64,000 nucleotides of DNA, taken from Hymenobacter aquaticus. Lineage in GTDB: Bacteria > Bacteroidota > Bacteroidia > Cytophagales > Hymenobacteraceae. The stretch is taken from assembly GCF_004765605.1 (NCBI RefSeq), contig NZ_SRLC01000001.1, positions 372,001-436,000 of the forward strand, written 5' to 3'. The stretch's first letter is position 1. Every line of letters begins with the position of its first letter. The notes beneath the pieces are model-generated. The model was not told the origin of the DNA. It did not search any database and worked only from the letters and a program-made list of their open reading frames with translations. The translations under genes were made by a program, and so were the position numbers. Below, piece after piece: positions 51,171 to 59,670 of the stretch.

Positions 51171-52070
51171 TTACTGGTACATTTTGCGGATGCTGCTGCG
51201 GTACTCGGCCGGCGTGGTGCCCACCTCGCGCTTGAAGAAGCGGTTGAAGTAGGACGCGTCGGAAAAGCCCAGGTCGAAGGCAATTTCCTTGAGCGACAGG
51301 GGTGTGTAAAACAGCAGGCGGCGGGCTTCGAGCACCAGCCGCTCGTGAATGTGCTTGATGGCCGGCCGCCCGCTCTGGGCCTTGACGACCTCGCTCAGGT
51401 GGCCGGCCGAAATGTGGAGCTGCGCGGCGTAGGCCCCTACCGCGTGCTGTTCGCGGAAGCTCTCCTCAATCCGGGCCCGGAAGGTGCGCAGCAGCAGCTG
51501 GTCGGCCGACGGCTCGGCGCCGGTGAACTGCTCGGTGTAGAGCCGGCTCAGGTAGGTGAGCAGCACCGTGAGGTAGGCCGTGAGCATGCGGTGCTGCCAC
51601 TCGCCGGGGCGCTGGTACTCGGCCGCGAGCTTGGCCAGCATATCTTCGGCAAACGCCCAGTCGGCCTCCGAAAGCCGCAGCTCGTGGCCGTGGTGAGGGT
51701 TCAGAATCAGGGGCAGCTCGCGCAGGGCGGCGTGCTGCTGCAGGGCCAGAAACTCGGGGGTGAAGGTGAGGTAGGTGCCCCAGAACGGCGTGGGCGCCTC
51801 TTTCACCAGCACCTGGTGGGGCGCGGTGAAGTAGAGCGTGCGGTTTTTGCGCGCGTAGGAGGTCATGTCGACCCAGTGCCGGCCCTGGTTCTGCCGCACG
51901 AACACCAGCAGGTAATACGACTTGCGGTGCGGAATCAGCAGGTCTTCCTCGTACACCAGCGCCCCTTCCGACTGCACGATGCTAAAGGGCTGGCTGCCCT
52001 TGCCGCCGGTCAGGCCGTGGTGCTCGGAGGTATAAACCGGAATCAGGGGTTTGCCGGGAAACGGATACAT
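51171..52070 (-). CDS. AraC-family transcription regulator
   Basis: A 299-aa regulator starting at ATG 52070. The N-terminal cupin-like sensing domain (SIVQSEGALVYEEDLLIPHR, YLLVFVRQNQGRHWV) is followed by the usual double helix-turn-helix: YAAQLHISAGHLSEVVKAQS and LKEIAFDLGFSDASYFNRFF. The ligand is unknown. The gene heads a minus-strand row with the SDR and VOC genes; such regulators often activate an adjacent oxidoreductase. Confidence 0.93.
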   Translation of the reverse strand: MYPFPGKPLIPVYTSEHHGLTGGKGSQPFSIVQSEGALVYEEDLLIPHRKSYYLLVFVRQNQGRHWVDMTSYARKNRTLYFTAPHQVLVKEAPTPFWGTYLTFTPEFLALQQHAALRELPLILNPHHGHELRLSEADWAFAEDMLAKLAAEYQRPGEWQHRMLTAYLTVLLTYLSRLYTEQFTGAEPSADQLLLRTFRARIEESFREQHAVGAYAAQLHISAGHLSEVVKAQSGRPAIKHIHERLVLEARRLLFYTPLSLKEIAFDLGFSDASYFNRFFKREVGTTPAEYRSSIRKMYQ

Positions 52071-52274
52071 GCTCGGGGGAAAGGCTAGTCTGGGGGGTAC
52101 TATACTGCGGGGCAACCTACGAAAGCCCGACCAGCCCCTAACCACGCCCGGCCCGAATGGTTGGCCGGGGGCGCGAAGAATACCGGGCCCGGGCGGTTAG
52201 GCTGCGCCGGGCCGAGCGGTTACCTTTGGGTCTTACCTCGTTTTCCGGCTTCTGAATCTACTGCTACCCACGTC

Positions 52275-52910
52275 ATGATTATTTACGGTACCAATGGCTC
52301 CCACGTGCGCACGGTGGGAGCCGTGCCCGAGCTGGCTTGCCCCGCCTGTGCCACGCCTAATGTCGTTCAACTAAGCGTATTTAGCCGCTACGTGCACGTG
52401 TACTGGGTACCGCTGCTGCCCTACGCCAAGCCCGCCGTGGCCCAGTGCGGGCATTGCGGCGGGGCCTGGGAGGCCAAAGAGCTGCCCGTCGAGGCCGGGG
52501 AAGTGCGGCAGGCGCTGCGCAGCCTGAAAACGCAGACCCGGGCCCCGTGGTGGCAGTGGTCGGGGCTGGCGGCGCTGCTGGTCGGCATGGTCTGGGCGTT
52601 TATTGCCAACGGCCAGGATGCGCGCGACAATGCCGCCTACGTGGCCGCGCCCCAGGTCGGCGACGTGTACACCATCCGCAGCACCGACAGCACCGGCAGC
52701 GCCCACTACTCCCTGCTGAAAGTGGTGGGGGCCCAAGGCAACGGCGTAGAGCTGGTGGCCAACGAGTACATGACCGACGACGCTTCCCCGCTCGGGCAGC
52801 TCAACTTCCCGGAGCGCTACGCCAAGGAGTCGTTCCCGCTGACCAACCTCGACCTGCGCATCATGCTCAACAAAGGCGAGCTGACCGACGTCGACCGGCT
52901 GGGCCAGTAA
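52275..52910 (+). CDS. zinc-ribbon membrane protein
   Basis: A 211-aa protein starting at ATG 52275. Residues 1-70 carry a zinc ribbon with CPAC and CGHC. A membrane helix (WSGLAALLVGMVWAFIA) follows near residue 100, and then a domain opening VGDVYTIRSTDSTGSAHYSL, which is predicted to be beta-rich. The ribbon is expected on the cytoplasmic side. It ends about 90 bp before an outer-membrane protein gene. No function is assigned. Confidence 0.8.
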   Translation: MIIYGTNGSHVRTVGAVPELACPACATPNVVQLSVFSRYVHVYWVPLLPYAKPAVAQCGHCGGAWEAKELPVEAGEVRQALRSLKTQTRAPWWQWSGLAALLVGMVWAFIANGQDARDNAAYVAAPQVGDVYTIRSTDSTGSAHYSLLKVVGAQGNGVELVANEYMTDDASPLGQLNFPERYAKESFPLTNLDLRIMLNKGELTDVDRLGQ

Positions 52911-52997
52911 GCAGGGGAGGCGGGGCAAATCGGGGTGGGCACTTTTGGCGTGTGGGTTCCGGCCTTACCTTCGCCGCCGCAACGACCCTTCCGCCCG

Positions 52998-53768
52998 ATG
53001 AACAAAGCCTTGTGCGTAGTAGTGGCCCTCGGGGGCCTGATTGGCCAGCACGCCGCCCACGCACAGACGCCCGGCACCTGGGGCAACTGGTACATCGGCA
53101 CGGTGGTGCTGCCCGGCAGCGTGGAGAAGAAGTGGGGCGGCTACGTGGAAGTGCAGGCCCGCTCCGACGGCCTGTTCCGGCAGTACTTCTACAACGAGCT
53201 GAAAGGCGGGGTGAGCTACGATCTGGACAAGAACTTCACCGTGCTGCTGGGCACCGGCCGCTACAGCACCTTCGACGAGCCCGGCCCGCGCACCCTGGAA
53301 AAGCGCCTGTGGCAGCAGCTGGTGCTGAGTCAGTACATGGACCGGCTCAAGATTGAGCACCGCTACCGGGTGGAGCAGCGCTGGCTGCACTACCAGGCCG
53401 AGGACAGTACCGCGTTTCGCCAGCGCCTGCGCTACCGCCTGAACGCCTTCCTGCCCCTGAACCACAAGACCGTGACCGAAAAAACGGTGTTTCTCTCGGT
53501 CTACGACGAGGTGTTTCTCAATCCCAGGGGGCCGGTGTTCGAGCGAAACCGCTTCTACACTGGTCTGGGCTACCAGTTCAACCGGCACCTGAACGTGCAG
53601 CTGGGATGGGTGCGGCAGGCCAACTATTCCCAGCCCACCCTGAAGCAGGGCCAGCTGCTGCCGCTGCGGGCCTCGGTGAAAGACAACGTGGTGCTGACCG
53701 TCATCTACAGGCTGGCTCACCGCGACGCGACGCCCCGCCCCGAAAGCATGCCCTCCCAGCAGGACTAG
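52998..53768 (+). CDS. DUF2490-type outer-membrane barrel protein
   Basis: A 256-aa exported protein starting at ATG 52998 with signal peptide (NKALCVVVALGGLIGQHAAH). The mature part has alternating strands typical of a small barrel: TWGNWYIGTVVLPGS, VLLGTGRYSTFDEPG, LKIEHRYRVEQRW, RFYTGLGYQFNRHLNVQLGW and a closing VVLTVIYRL. This is the DUF2490 pattern common in Bacteroidota. The function is unknown. Confidence 0.85.
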   Translation: MNKALCVVVALGGLIGQHAAHAQTPGTWGNWYIGTVVLPGSVEKKWGGYVEVQARSDGLFRQYFYNELKGGVSYDLDKNFTVLLGTGRYSTFDEPGPRTLEKRLWQQLVLSQYMDRLKIEHRYRVEQRWLHYQAEDSTAFRQRLRYRLNAFLPLNHKTVTEKTVFLSVYDEVFLNPRGPVFERNRFYTGLGYQFNRHLNVQLGWVRQANYSQPTLKQGQLLPLRASVKDNVVLTVIYRLAHRDATPRPESMPSQQD

Positions 53769-53797
53769 GCGAGTTGCAACCCTAACGCGGGCCTTGC

Positions 53798-54012
<215 letters not shown>

Positions 54013-54119
54013 GTCAGGCCGGGGACTGAGGCGCCCGTTAGGCCTTGCGTTAGGGCGCAACCTTAGCGCGGCGTATCTTGGCCTTCCCACCAGTTCACGT
54101 GCTTTCCCTCCCGCCGCAG

Positions 54120-54971
54120 ATGTCTGACTTCCCGCAACCCCTTATCAGCGCCCCGGAACTGCTCCAGCGCCAGCAAACCGAACACTTTGTTCTGCTCGAT
54201 GCCCGCTCCGGCCCCGAGGCCCGGCAGCGCTATCAGGCGGCCCACCTGCCCGGGGCCCTGTTCGTGGATCTGGAGCAGGACCTGGCCCGGCCCACCGCCG
54301 ACGCGGCCCAGGGCGGGCGGCACCCGCTGCCGCCCGTGGCGGAATTTGCCCGCCTGCTGGGCTGCCTGGGCATCACGCCCGAGACGCCCGTCGTGGTGTA
54401 TGACGACAAGAGCGGGGCCAACGCGGCGGCCCGCGTGTGGTGGATGCTGCGCGGCGTGGGCCACGCCGCCGTGCAGGTCCTCGACGGCGGCCTGCCCGCC
54501 GCCCAGGTTGCCGGCTTCCCCCTGACCGATGCTCCCGAGCAGGCCACGCCCGCCGCGCCCTACCCGGCCAGCGGCTGGCATCTGCCCATTGCCCCCGTGG
54601 CTTTGGTGCGGGAGGCCTCCGCCACCGGCAGCCACCTGATTATCGACGTGCGCGAGGCGGCGCGCTACCGGGGCGAAACCGAGCCCATCGACCTGGTGGC
54701 GGGTCATATTCCGGGGGCGGTAAACGTGCCTTTCGCCGGCAACCTCGACGCGCAGGGCCAGTACCGGCCGGCCCCGGAGCTGCGGGCCGCCTACGAAGCC
54801 GTGCTGGCCGGCCGCGCCCCGGAGCAGGTTATCGTGCACTGCGGCTCGGGCGTCACGGCCTGCCACACGCTGCTGGCCTTCGCCCAGGCCGGCCTGGAAA
54901 TCCCGAAGCTCTACGTGGGTTCCTGGAGCGAATGGTCGCGCAACGACTTTCCCCGGGCTACCGGGGAGTAA
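54120..54971 (+). CDS. sulfurtransferase (rhodanese/mercaptopyruvate type)
   Basis: A 283-aa protein starting at ATG 54120 with two rhodanese domains. The inactive N-terminal domain has FVLLDARSGPEARQRYQAAH and VVVYDDKSGANAARVWW-like strands. The C-terminal domain holds the catalytic Cys241 in VHCGSGVTAC, the six-residue loop typical of SseA-type mercaptopyruvate sulfurtransferases. It transfers sulfur from a donor to thiols or cyanide. Upstream sits a slippage-prone CAAG tract, so variable expression is conceivable. Confidence 0.92.
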   Translation: MSDFPQPLISAPELLQRQQTEHFVLLDARSGPEARQRYQAAHLPGALFVDLEQDLARPTADAAQGGRHPLPPVAEFARLLGCLGITPETPVVVYDDKSGANAAARVWWMLRGVGHAAVQVLDGGLPAAQVAGFPLTDAPEQATPAAPYPASGWHLPIAPVALVREASATGSHLIIDVREAARYRGETEPIDLVAGHIPGAVNVPFAGNLDAQGQYRPAPELRAAYEAVLAGRAPEQVIVHCGSGVTACHTLLAFAQAGLEIPKLYVGSWSEWSRNDFPRATGE

Positions 54972-54984
54972 GGGTTGATTGTTG

Positions 54985-55150
54985 ACTGCTCACCCTGTCA
55001 TCCTGAGCTTTTGCGAAGGACCTGCCTCTGATAAGTGACAAGCGTCCATAAATGCACAAAACCCTTTCCTGCCTGCGCGAGAAAGGGTTTTTCGTGTTGG
55101 CAGCAGCGGTGGGGTAGGTAAGGAAGGTCCTTCGCTCGACTCAGGATGAC
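54985..55150. repeat. inverted-repeat element with ACCCTTTCC core
   Basis: Outer arms CTGTCATCCTGAG and CTCAGGATGACAG, with TGCGAAGGACCTGCC and GGAAGGTCCTTCGC inside, enclose the hairpin AAACCCTTTC...GAAAGGGTTT. It is a sister of the element at 47945. Confidence 0.85.
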
Positions 55151-55184
55151 AGAAAGGCGGTGCGCTTCTATAAGTGACAAGTGG

Positions 55185-55715
55185 CTAAGAAGCACTTTCT
55201 GCCGGCAGTACCCGCACCGCGTCGCCGACGCGCAGGTGGCCGCCCTGGATGATGCGGGCCGTGAGGCCGCCGTGGCCCCGCATGGCGTTGTAGCCACCGG
55301 GCCCCAGCTCTTCCTCCATGCGGGAGCAGGGGTGGCACTCGCCGGTGATTTCCAGAATGACCTCCTCGCCGAGCTGGATGCGGCGGTTTTTCAGGGCCAG
55401 CAGGTTCAGGCCGCTGACCACCAGGTTGCGGCGCAGCCGGCCGGGGTCGAGGGGCGCGCTCAGGCCCAGGAAGCCGGCCACGGCCGTCAGATGCTCGTGC
55501 TGCACCAGCGTCACCTGCCGCTTGCCGCCGGCTTTCACCCGGGCGTGGTCGCCGTGCAGGCGGGCATCGGTGAGCACCTCCACGGCGGACAGGCTCTGCG
55601 GGGGCTCGCGCCGCCCGGGCCGGATGCCGATCCACTCGACGCGGCCCTGCTGGGGCAGCGTGGCCAGCAGCTGCGCGATTTTCGATTTGTCGTCGCCGAA
55701 GAAGGGGAAAGCCAT
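55185..55715 (-). CDS. MOSC-domain protein
   Basis: A 176-aa protein starting at ATG 55715. The MOSC beta-barrel pattern is seen in EWIGIRPGRREPPQSL, LDPGRLRRNLVVSGLNLLAL and LEITGECHPCSRMEEELGPG, where the Cys near the end of that segment is the usual molybdenum-cofactor contact. Proteins of this type carry or transfer activated sulfur (YiiM, MOCO sulfurase C-terminus). The neighbouring sulfurtransferase might share sulfur chemistry; that link is inference. Confidence 0.88.
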   Translation of the reverse strand: MAFPFFGDDKSKIAQLLATLPQQGRVEWIGIRPGRREPPQSLSAVEVLTDARLHGDHARVKAGGKRQVTLVQHEHLTAVAGFLGLSAPLDPGRLRRNLVVSGLNLLALKNRRIQLGEEVILEITGECHPCSRMEEELGPGGYNAMRGHGGLTARIIQGGHLRVGDAVRVLPAESAS

Positions 55716-55917
55716 ATGCGGAATCAGAAAGAGGAGGGTGGAAGAGGGCATACTGTCCGGGCCCCGGGCGGGTTGTGGCCCCGGCCGCAACCGGCCCGGG
55801 CCGGCCGTAAAAAGTACGCCCGGCCCGGGCTGCATTGCTTAGCTTTGGCAAAGACGGAAGCGGCGCCGCTTCCGGTGACTTATCCTTTTCTTCTCATCCT
55901 CATTTTCCTTATTGCGC

Positions 55918-57510
55918 ATGACTACACCATTACTCTTTATGCGGTGGGTGCTGCTGCTGCTGGGTTTACTGGCCGGTTACTCGGCGCAGGCTTCCCACGT
56001 GCTGGGCGGCGAAGTATTCTACCGTCATCTGGGCGGCAGCCAGTACCGGATTGTGTTTCGGGTGTACCGCGACTGTGGCGGCGCTGCCGTCTCCACGCTA
56101 CAGCCCCGCCTCGAGTACCAGGCCAGCGGCTGCAGCGGCTTTACCTCTAGCGTTCCGATGACGCTGGTAGGCGGCTCGCAGCGCGCGGATGCTCCTTACT
56201 GCGCTACCATCGGCAATGCCTGCGGCTCGGGCCAGCGCACCAACCAGGAAAGCGCGGATTTTGACGTTATTCTGGCGCTGCCGCCCACCCAGTGGAAGCT
56301 GATTGTGACCCTGAACGCCCGGCCGACAATGGGCAACGTAAATTCCGGGAGTGGCAACCTGTACTGCGAGGCGGCGCTCGATAACCGCAACGGCCTGAAC
56401 AATACTTCGGCCGTTTTCACCGCCAATACGCTGGCCGTAGCTTACGTCGGCTGGAACCAGCCGACCAGCTTCAGCGCAATGGCCGTCGACGCCGATGGCG
56501 ACTCGCTGGCATACGAGCTGGTGGCGCCGCTGGTGGGCTGTAATGACCCTTTTACCTACAAGAGCTTCGTCCCACCGGCCCTCGTGGACCCTACCGACCC
56601 GGCTTGTGTTGTCAACGGGCCGGCCGCAGTTACCTATTCGCCTACGCTGCCGCTGCTTTCTTACAACGTCACCGGTAGCTGCCCCCTGAAGCAGGCCCAG
56701 CCTTTTTTCAGCTTCGGCCCCAGCAGCGGCGCAATTAGCGTCAAGCCGGCTCTTTTCACGGCGGCAGTAAATTCCCCGGAGAACAAGTACGCCATTTCCG
56801 TCAAGGTGTCCGAATACCGGCGGCTGGGCCCGGGCAGCTACGTATTCGTGGGCAGCATTCGGCGGGAGATGATGCTGGTTGTCGTCGATGCCGGCACCAA
56901 CCAAACCCCGGCGCTGGGGCCGGTGACGGTCAACAACAGCGCCAGCCCGCAGCCGGCCAGCACCGTTATTCCGGTGCGGCCCGGCCAGCTGGTGAGCGTG
57001 CGCCTGCCCGGTACCGATGCCAACGGCAACCAGATTCTGACCATGAGCAGCAACGCCGAGCAGGTATTGCCCAACGCCGAGTTTACGCCCCCCGCGCCCG
57101 GCTTCAGCCCCACCGCGCAGCTCGACTGGCTGCCCCCGGCTACCCTGCGCCCCGGCCTCTACTACTGCACCGTCACGACCACCGACGAGAACTGCCCCAT
57201 CAAGGCCAGCAACACCCAGACGCTGACGTTCCGGGTGGGCAGCCCGTCGCTGGCCACGCAAGCGGCCCGGCCCGTAACCACGCTGAACGCCGTGCCCACC
57301 CCGTTTCAGAGCCAGGTAAGCTTCACGCTGGCCCAGCCGGGCGTGCAGGCGGTGCTGGTATTCGACCAGCTCGGCCGCCCCGTCACGACGCTGCGCAGCC
57401 TGCCCTCGGGCGAGGTGCAGTGGCGGCCGGCGGCCGGCGTACCAGCCGGCCTCTACCTGGCCCGCACCGCCGATGGGCGGCAGGTGGCCCGCCTGCTGCG
57501 CACGGAATAG
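55918..57510 (+). CDS. exported surface protein with T9SS-like C-terminus
   Basis: A 530-aa protein starting at ATG 55918 with signal peptide (RWVLLLLGLLAGYSAQA). The opening ASHVLGGEVFYRHLGG, YRIVFRVYRDCGG and the cadherin-like SAMAVDADGDSLAYEL are typical of a Bacteroidota family of large gliding or adhesion-related secreted proteins. Paired Cys suggest disulfides. The C-terminal domain (AVPTPFQSQVSF, VPAGLYLARTADGRQVARLL) resembles a T9SS sorting domain but lacks the typical YPNP. Function unknown. A terminator follows at 57529. Confidence 0.8.
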   Translation: MTTPLLFMRWVLLLLGLLAGYSAQASHVLGGEVFYRHLGGSQYRIVFRVYRDCGGAAVSTLQPRLEYQASGCSGFTSSVPMTLVGGSQRADAPYCATIGNACGSGQRTNQESADFDVILALPPTQWKLIVTLNARPTMGNVNSGSGNLYCEAALDNRNGLNNTSAVFTANTLAVAYVGWNQPTSFSAMAVDADGDSLAYELVAPLVGCNDPFTYKSFVPPALVDPTDPACVVNGPAAVTYSPTLPLLSYNVTGSCPLKQAQPFFSFGPSSGAISVKPALFTAAVNSPENKYAISVKVSEYRRLGPGSYVFVGSIRREMMLVVVDAGTNQTPALGPVTVNNSASPQPASTVIPVRPGQLVSVRLPGTDANGNQILTMSSNAEQVLPNAEFTPPAPGFSPTAQLDWLPPATLRPGLYYCTVTTTDENCPIKASNTQTLTFRVGSPSLATQAARPVTTLNAVPTPFQSQVSFTLAQPGVQAVLVFDQLGRPVTTLRSLPSGEVQWRPAAGVPAGLYLARTADGRQVARLLRTE

Positions 57511-57528
57511 TTTTACTGTCATCCACAG

Positions 57529-57560
57529 AAAAGGCCGTAACCAGCTAGTTACGGCCTTTT
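57529..57560. terminator. bidirectional terminator
   Basis: AAAAGGCCGTAAC (57529-57541) pairs with GTTACGGCCTTTT (57548-57560), followed by more T. It separates convergent genes. Confidence 0.85.
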
Positions 57561-57580
57561 TTATGGGCAACAGAGTAACT

Positions 57581-58291
57581 CTATTCGCCGAATTGCCGGG
57601 CCACGAGAAATGCTGCCCCGGCGGCCAGCGCCCCGGTGCCGGCCATTTTCAGGGCCCCGGTGATGGGAGGCTGGCCCGTCAGGCGGCTTTTCAGGTAGCC
57701 AAAAACCAGCAGGCAGACGATGGTAATGACGGCCGACCAGAGCAGCCCTTCACGGGGTGTGGCAGTCAGGAAATAGGCGCTCAGCGGAATCAGGCCGCCC
57801 ACGGCGTAGGCCAGGCTGATGGTGGCGGCGCTTTTGGGGGCTTGGCGCGGGTCGGGCTTTTCCAGGCCCAGCTCGTACTTCATCATAAACCGCACCCACT
57901 GCTCGGGGTCGGCGGTGAGCTCCTGCACGGCCAGCTTCCGGGTGGCTTCCGACAGCCCGATTTCGGTCAGCAGCTCGTCGACCTCGGCCCGCTCTACTTC
58001 CGGCACTTCCCGCACTTCCCGGTGCTCCCGGGCCAGCTCGGCTTCGTAGTGCTCCACTTCGGTGCGGCCTGCCAGGTAGCCACCCAGCCCCATGGCAATG
58101 GAGCCGGCCACGATTTCGGCCAGTCCCGCCGTAATAACCAGCGCCGACGAGCTGACGGCCCCGCTCAGGCCGGCGGCCAGGGCGAAGGGCACGGTCAGGC
58201 CATCGGAGAGGCCAATGACGATATCCTGCAGCATGGCCGAGCTGCTCAGGTGGTCTTCGGGGTGCGGATGGGAGTGCGGGGCGTGTGGCAT
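57581..58291 (-). CDS. VIT/CCC1-family transporter
   Basis: A 236-aa inner-membrane protein. A His-rich N-terminus (HAPHSHPHPEDH) precedes the first family helix (QDIVIGLSDGLTVPFALAAG) and LAEIVAGSIAMGLGGYLAGR. A charged Glu-rich loop (REHREVREVPEVERAEVDEL) corresponds to the metal-binding domain of VIT1, and three more helices follow. Family members move Fe2+ or Mn2+ out of the cytosol. It is divergent from dps, which fits a shared role in iron handling and oxidative stress. Confidence 0.92.
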   Translation of the reverse strand: MPHAPHSHPHPEDHLSSSAMLQDIVIGLSDGLTVPFALAAGLSGAVSSSALVITAGLAEIVAGSIAMGLGGYLAGRTEVEHYEAELAREHREVREVPEVERAEVDELLTEIGLSEATRKLAVQELTADPEQWVRFMMKYELGLEKPDPRQAPKSAATISLAYAVGGLIPLSAYFLTATPREGLLWSAVITIVCLLVFGYLKSRLTGQPPITGALKMAGTGALAAGAAFLVARQFGE

Positions 58292-58467
58292 CGGTACTAC
58301 AACTTACAAAGCGGGGTTCGGGTTGGCAAAGTAATGCGGCCAGCGGCGGGCTGGTGCCGGCGCCGACTTCCCGGCCCGCAGCAAAAGGCAGAACCTAGCG
58401 CGTCGGCACTCGTAAAGCCCTGTAGTGGCCGCCCCGGCTGCTACCATTTTCTGCATACTACCTACTC

Positions 58468-59148
58468 ATGGCTACCAAAGACACCACCAAGAAACCCGCC
58501 GCGGCCAAAGCGGCGGCTCCCAAAAAAGCTTCTCCCACGGCCTCGACCGGTTCCAGCAACGGCAACGGCCAGACCGCACCCAGCGTGCAGCCCGTACTCA
58601 ACCAGCAGCGCAATGCCCCCGCCCCTTTGCAGAAGTACGGCACCGTTTCGCAACGCTTGCCCATCGGCCTTTCCGACGCCGTGCGTCAGGATAGCGTAAC
58701 GATGCTCAACCAGCTGCTGGCCGATACCATTACCCTGCGCGACCTCTACAAAAAGCACCATTGGCAGGTGGTGGGCCCCACGTTCTACCAGCTGCACCTG
58801 CTCTACGACAAGCACTATGAGGAGCAAAGCGTACTGGTCGACACCATTGCCGAGCGCATCCAGATCCTGGGGGGCGTGGCCATTGCTATGGCCGCCGACG
58901 TAGCCGAGCTGACGACCATTCCCCGCCCGCCCAAAGACCGGGAAGAAGCTCCCATTCAGGTTTCGCGCCTGCTGGAAGCCCACCAGATTATGCTCAAGAA
59001 CTGCCACGAATACGCCAAACGCGCCGATGAAAGCGGCGACGACGGCACCAATGACCTGGTGGTTAGCGACGTAATGCGCGCCAACGAAATGCAGGTATGG
59101 TTCGTCTCCGAGCATGTGGTCGACACGCCCCTGGCCCGCGCTGAGTAA
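58468..59148 (+). CDS. dps: Dps-type ferritin-like DNA-protection protein
   Basis: A 226-aa Dps. The first 45 residues form a Lys/Ala/Pro/Ser-rich tail (KKPAAAKAAAPKKASPTAS), likely DNA-binding. The four-helix bundle has ferroxidase residues in KHHWQVVGPTFYQLH and LYDKHYEEQSVLVDTIAERI at the dimer interface. Dps dodecamers oxidise and store iron and coat DNA. Longer than E. coli Dps (167 aa) because of the tail. It is divergent from the VIT-type transporter with 176 bp between them. Confidence 0.93.
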   Translation: MATKDTTKKPAAAKAAAPKKASPTASTGSSNGNGQTAPSVQPVLNQQRNAPAPLQKYGTVSQRLPIGLSDAVRQDSVTMLNQLLADTITLRDLYKKHHWQVVGPTFYQLHLLYDKHYEEQSVLVDTIAERIQILGGVAIAMAADVAELTTIPRPPKDREEAPIQVSRLLEAHQIMLKNCHEYAKRADESGDDGTNDLVVSDVMRANEMQVWFVSEHVVDTPLARAE

Positions 59149-59173
59149 GCCCGAGGCCTGATCCGAATAAAAA

Positions 59174-59206
59174 GCCCGCCGTCCGTCCCGGATGGCGGGC
59201 TTTTTT
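59174..59206 (+). terminator. rho-independent terminator after dps
   Basis: GCCCGCCGTCC (59174-59184) pairs with GGATGGCGGGC (59190-59200), one wobble, followed by six T. A matching A-run precedes it. Confidence 0.88.
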
Positions 59207-59365
59207 GTTAGGTAGTCCCCGGCAAAAGCCCCCGGAGCACTGTTGCGGGCCGCAGCCGGCAGAAAAAAGCAAAATTTCTTGACCGGCTTTGCCCTTGATT
59301 ATGAATGGATCAGCGCAACGGAGACGGCGGGAGGAAGTCTTTTTCGCAGAAAAAACGCGCCTGTG

Positions 59366-59397
59366 CTTGCACCGCTTGGCATAAGCCCCTACTTTTG
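59366..59397 (+). promoter_or_regulatory. tRNA-Leu promoter
   Basis: CTTG (59366-59369), 20 nt, then TACTTTTG (59390-59397), a perfect TANNTTTG. Transcription would begin near 59403, about 68 nt before the tRNA. The remaining 59207-59365 shows no gene. Confidence 0.6.
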
Positions 59398-59470
59398 TGC
59401 CCACTTCGCCTCCTCAGCGAAGTCAGCGGCCCTCGGGCTGCTGCTGCGAGTACCGCTTTCTTGCCCTTTT

Positions 59471-59552
59471 GCGCACGTGGTGAAACTGGTAGACACGCCA
59501 TCTTGAGGGGGTGGTGCCTTCGGGTGTGGGAGTTCGAATCTCCCCGCGCGCA
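59471..59552 (+). tRNA. tRNA-Leu (anticodon GAG)
   Basis: Cloverleaf by eye: acceptor GCGCACG with CGCGCGC (one A-C mismatch), D arm with GGTAGAC, anticodon stem CCATC/GGTGG with loop TTGAGGG, so the anticodon is GAG. A long class II variable arm TGCCTTCGGGTG follows, then T arm GGGAG-TTCGAAT-CTCCC. CCA is not encoded. A strong terminator follows 8 bp later. Confidence 0.93.
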
Positions 59553-59559
59553 CACAACG

Positions 59560-59600
59560 AAAATCCCTGCTTCAGCTCGCCTGAAGCAGGGATTTTGCTT
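59560..59600 (+). terminator. terminator of tRNA-Leu
   Basis: AAAATCCCTGCTTCAG (59560-59575) pairs perfectly with CTGAAGCAGGGATTTT (59581-59596) around CTCGC, followed by GCTTTT. Confidence 0.9.
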
Positions 59601-59630
59601 TTAGCCTGGCCCGGCGCGGCCGACGATTTT

Positions 59631-59664
59631 CGTTCAACGGCGAGATGCAAGTATGCGTCTCTAC
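59631..59664. repeat. half of a palindromic GTAGAGACGC element
   Basis: GTTCAACGG and GAGATGCAAGTATGCGTC, ending TCTCTAC, match one end of the elements at 12005, 12155 and 48263. The other half is missing, so this copy is truncated. Confidence 0.7.
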
Positions 59665-59670
59665 ACGCCA

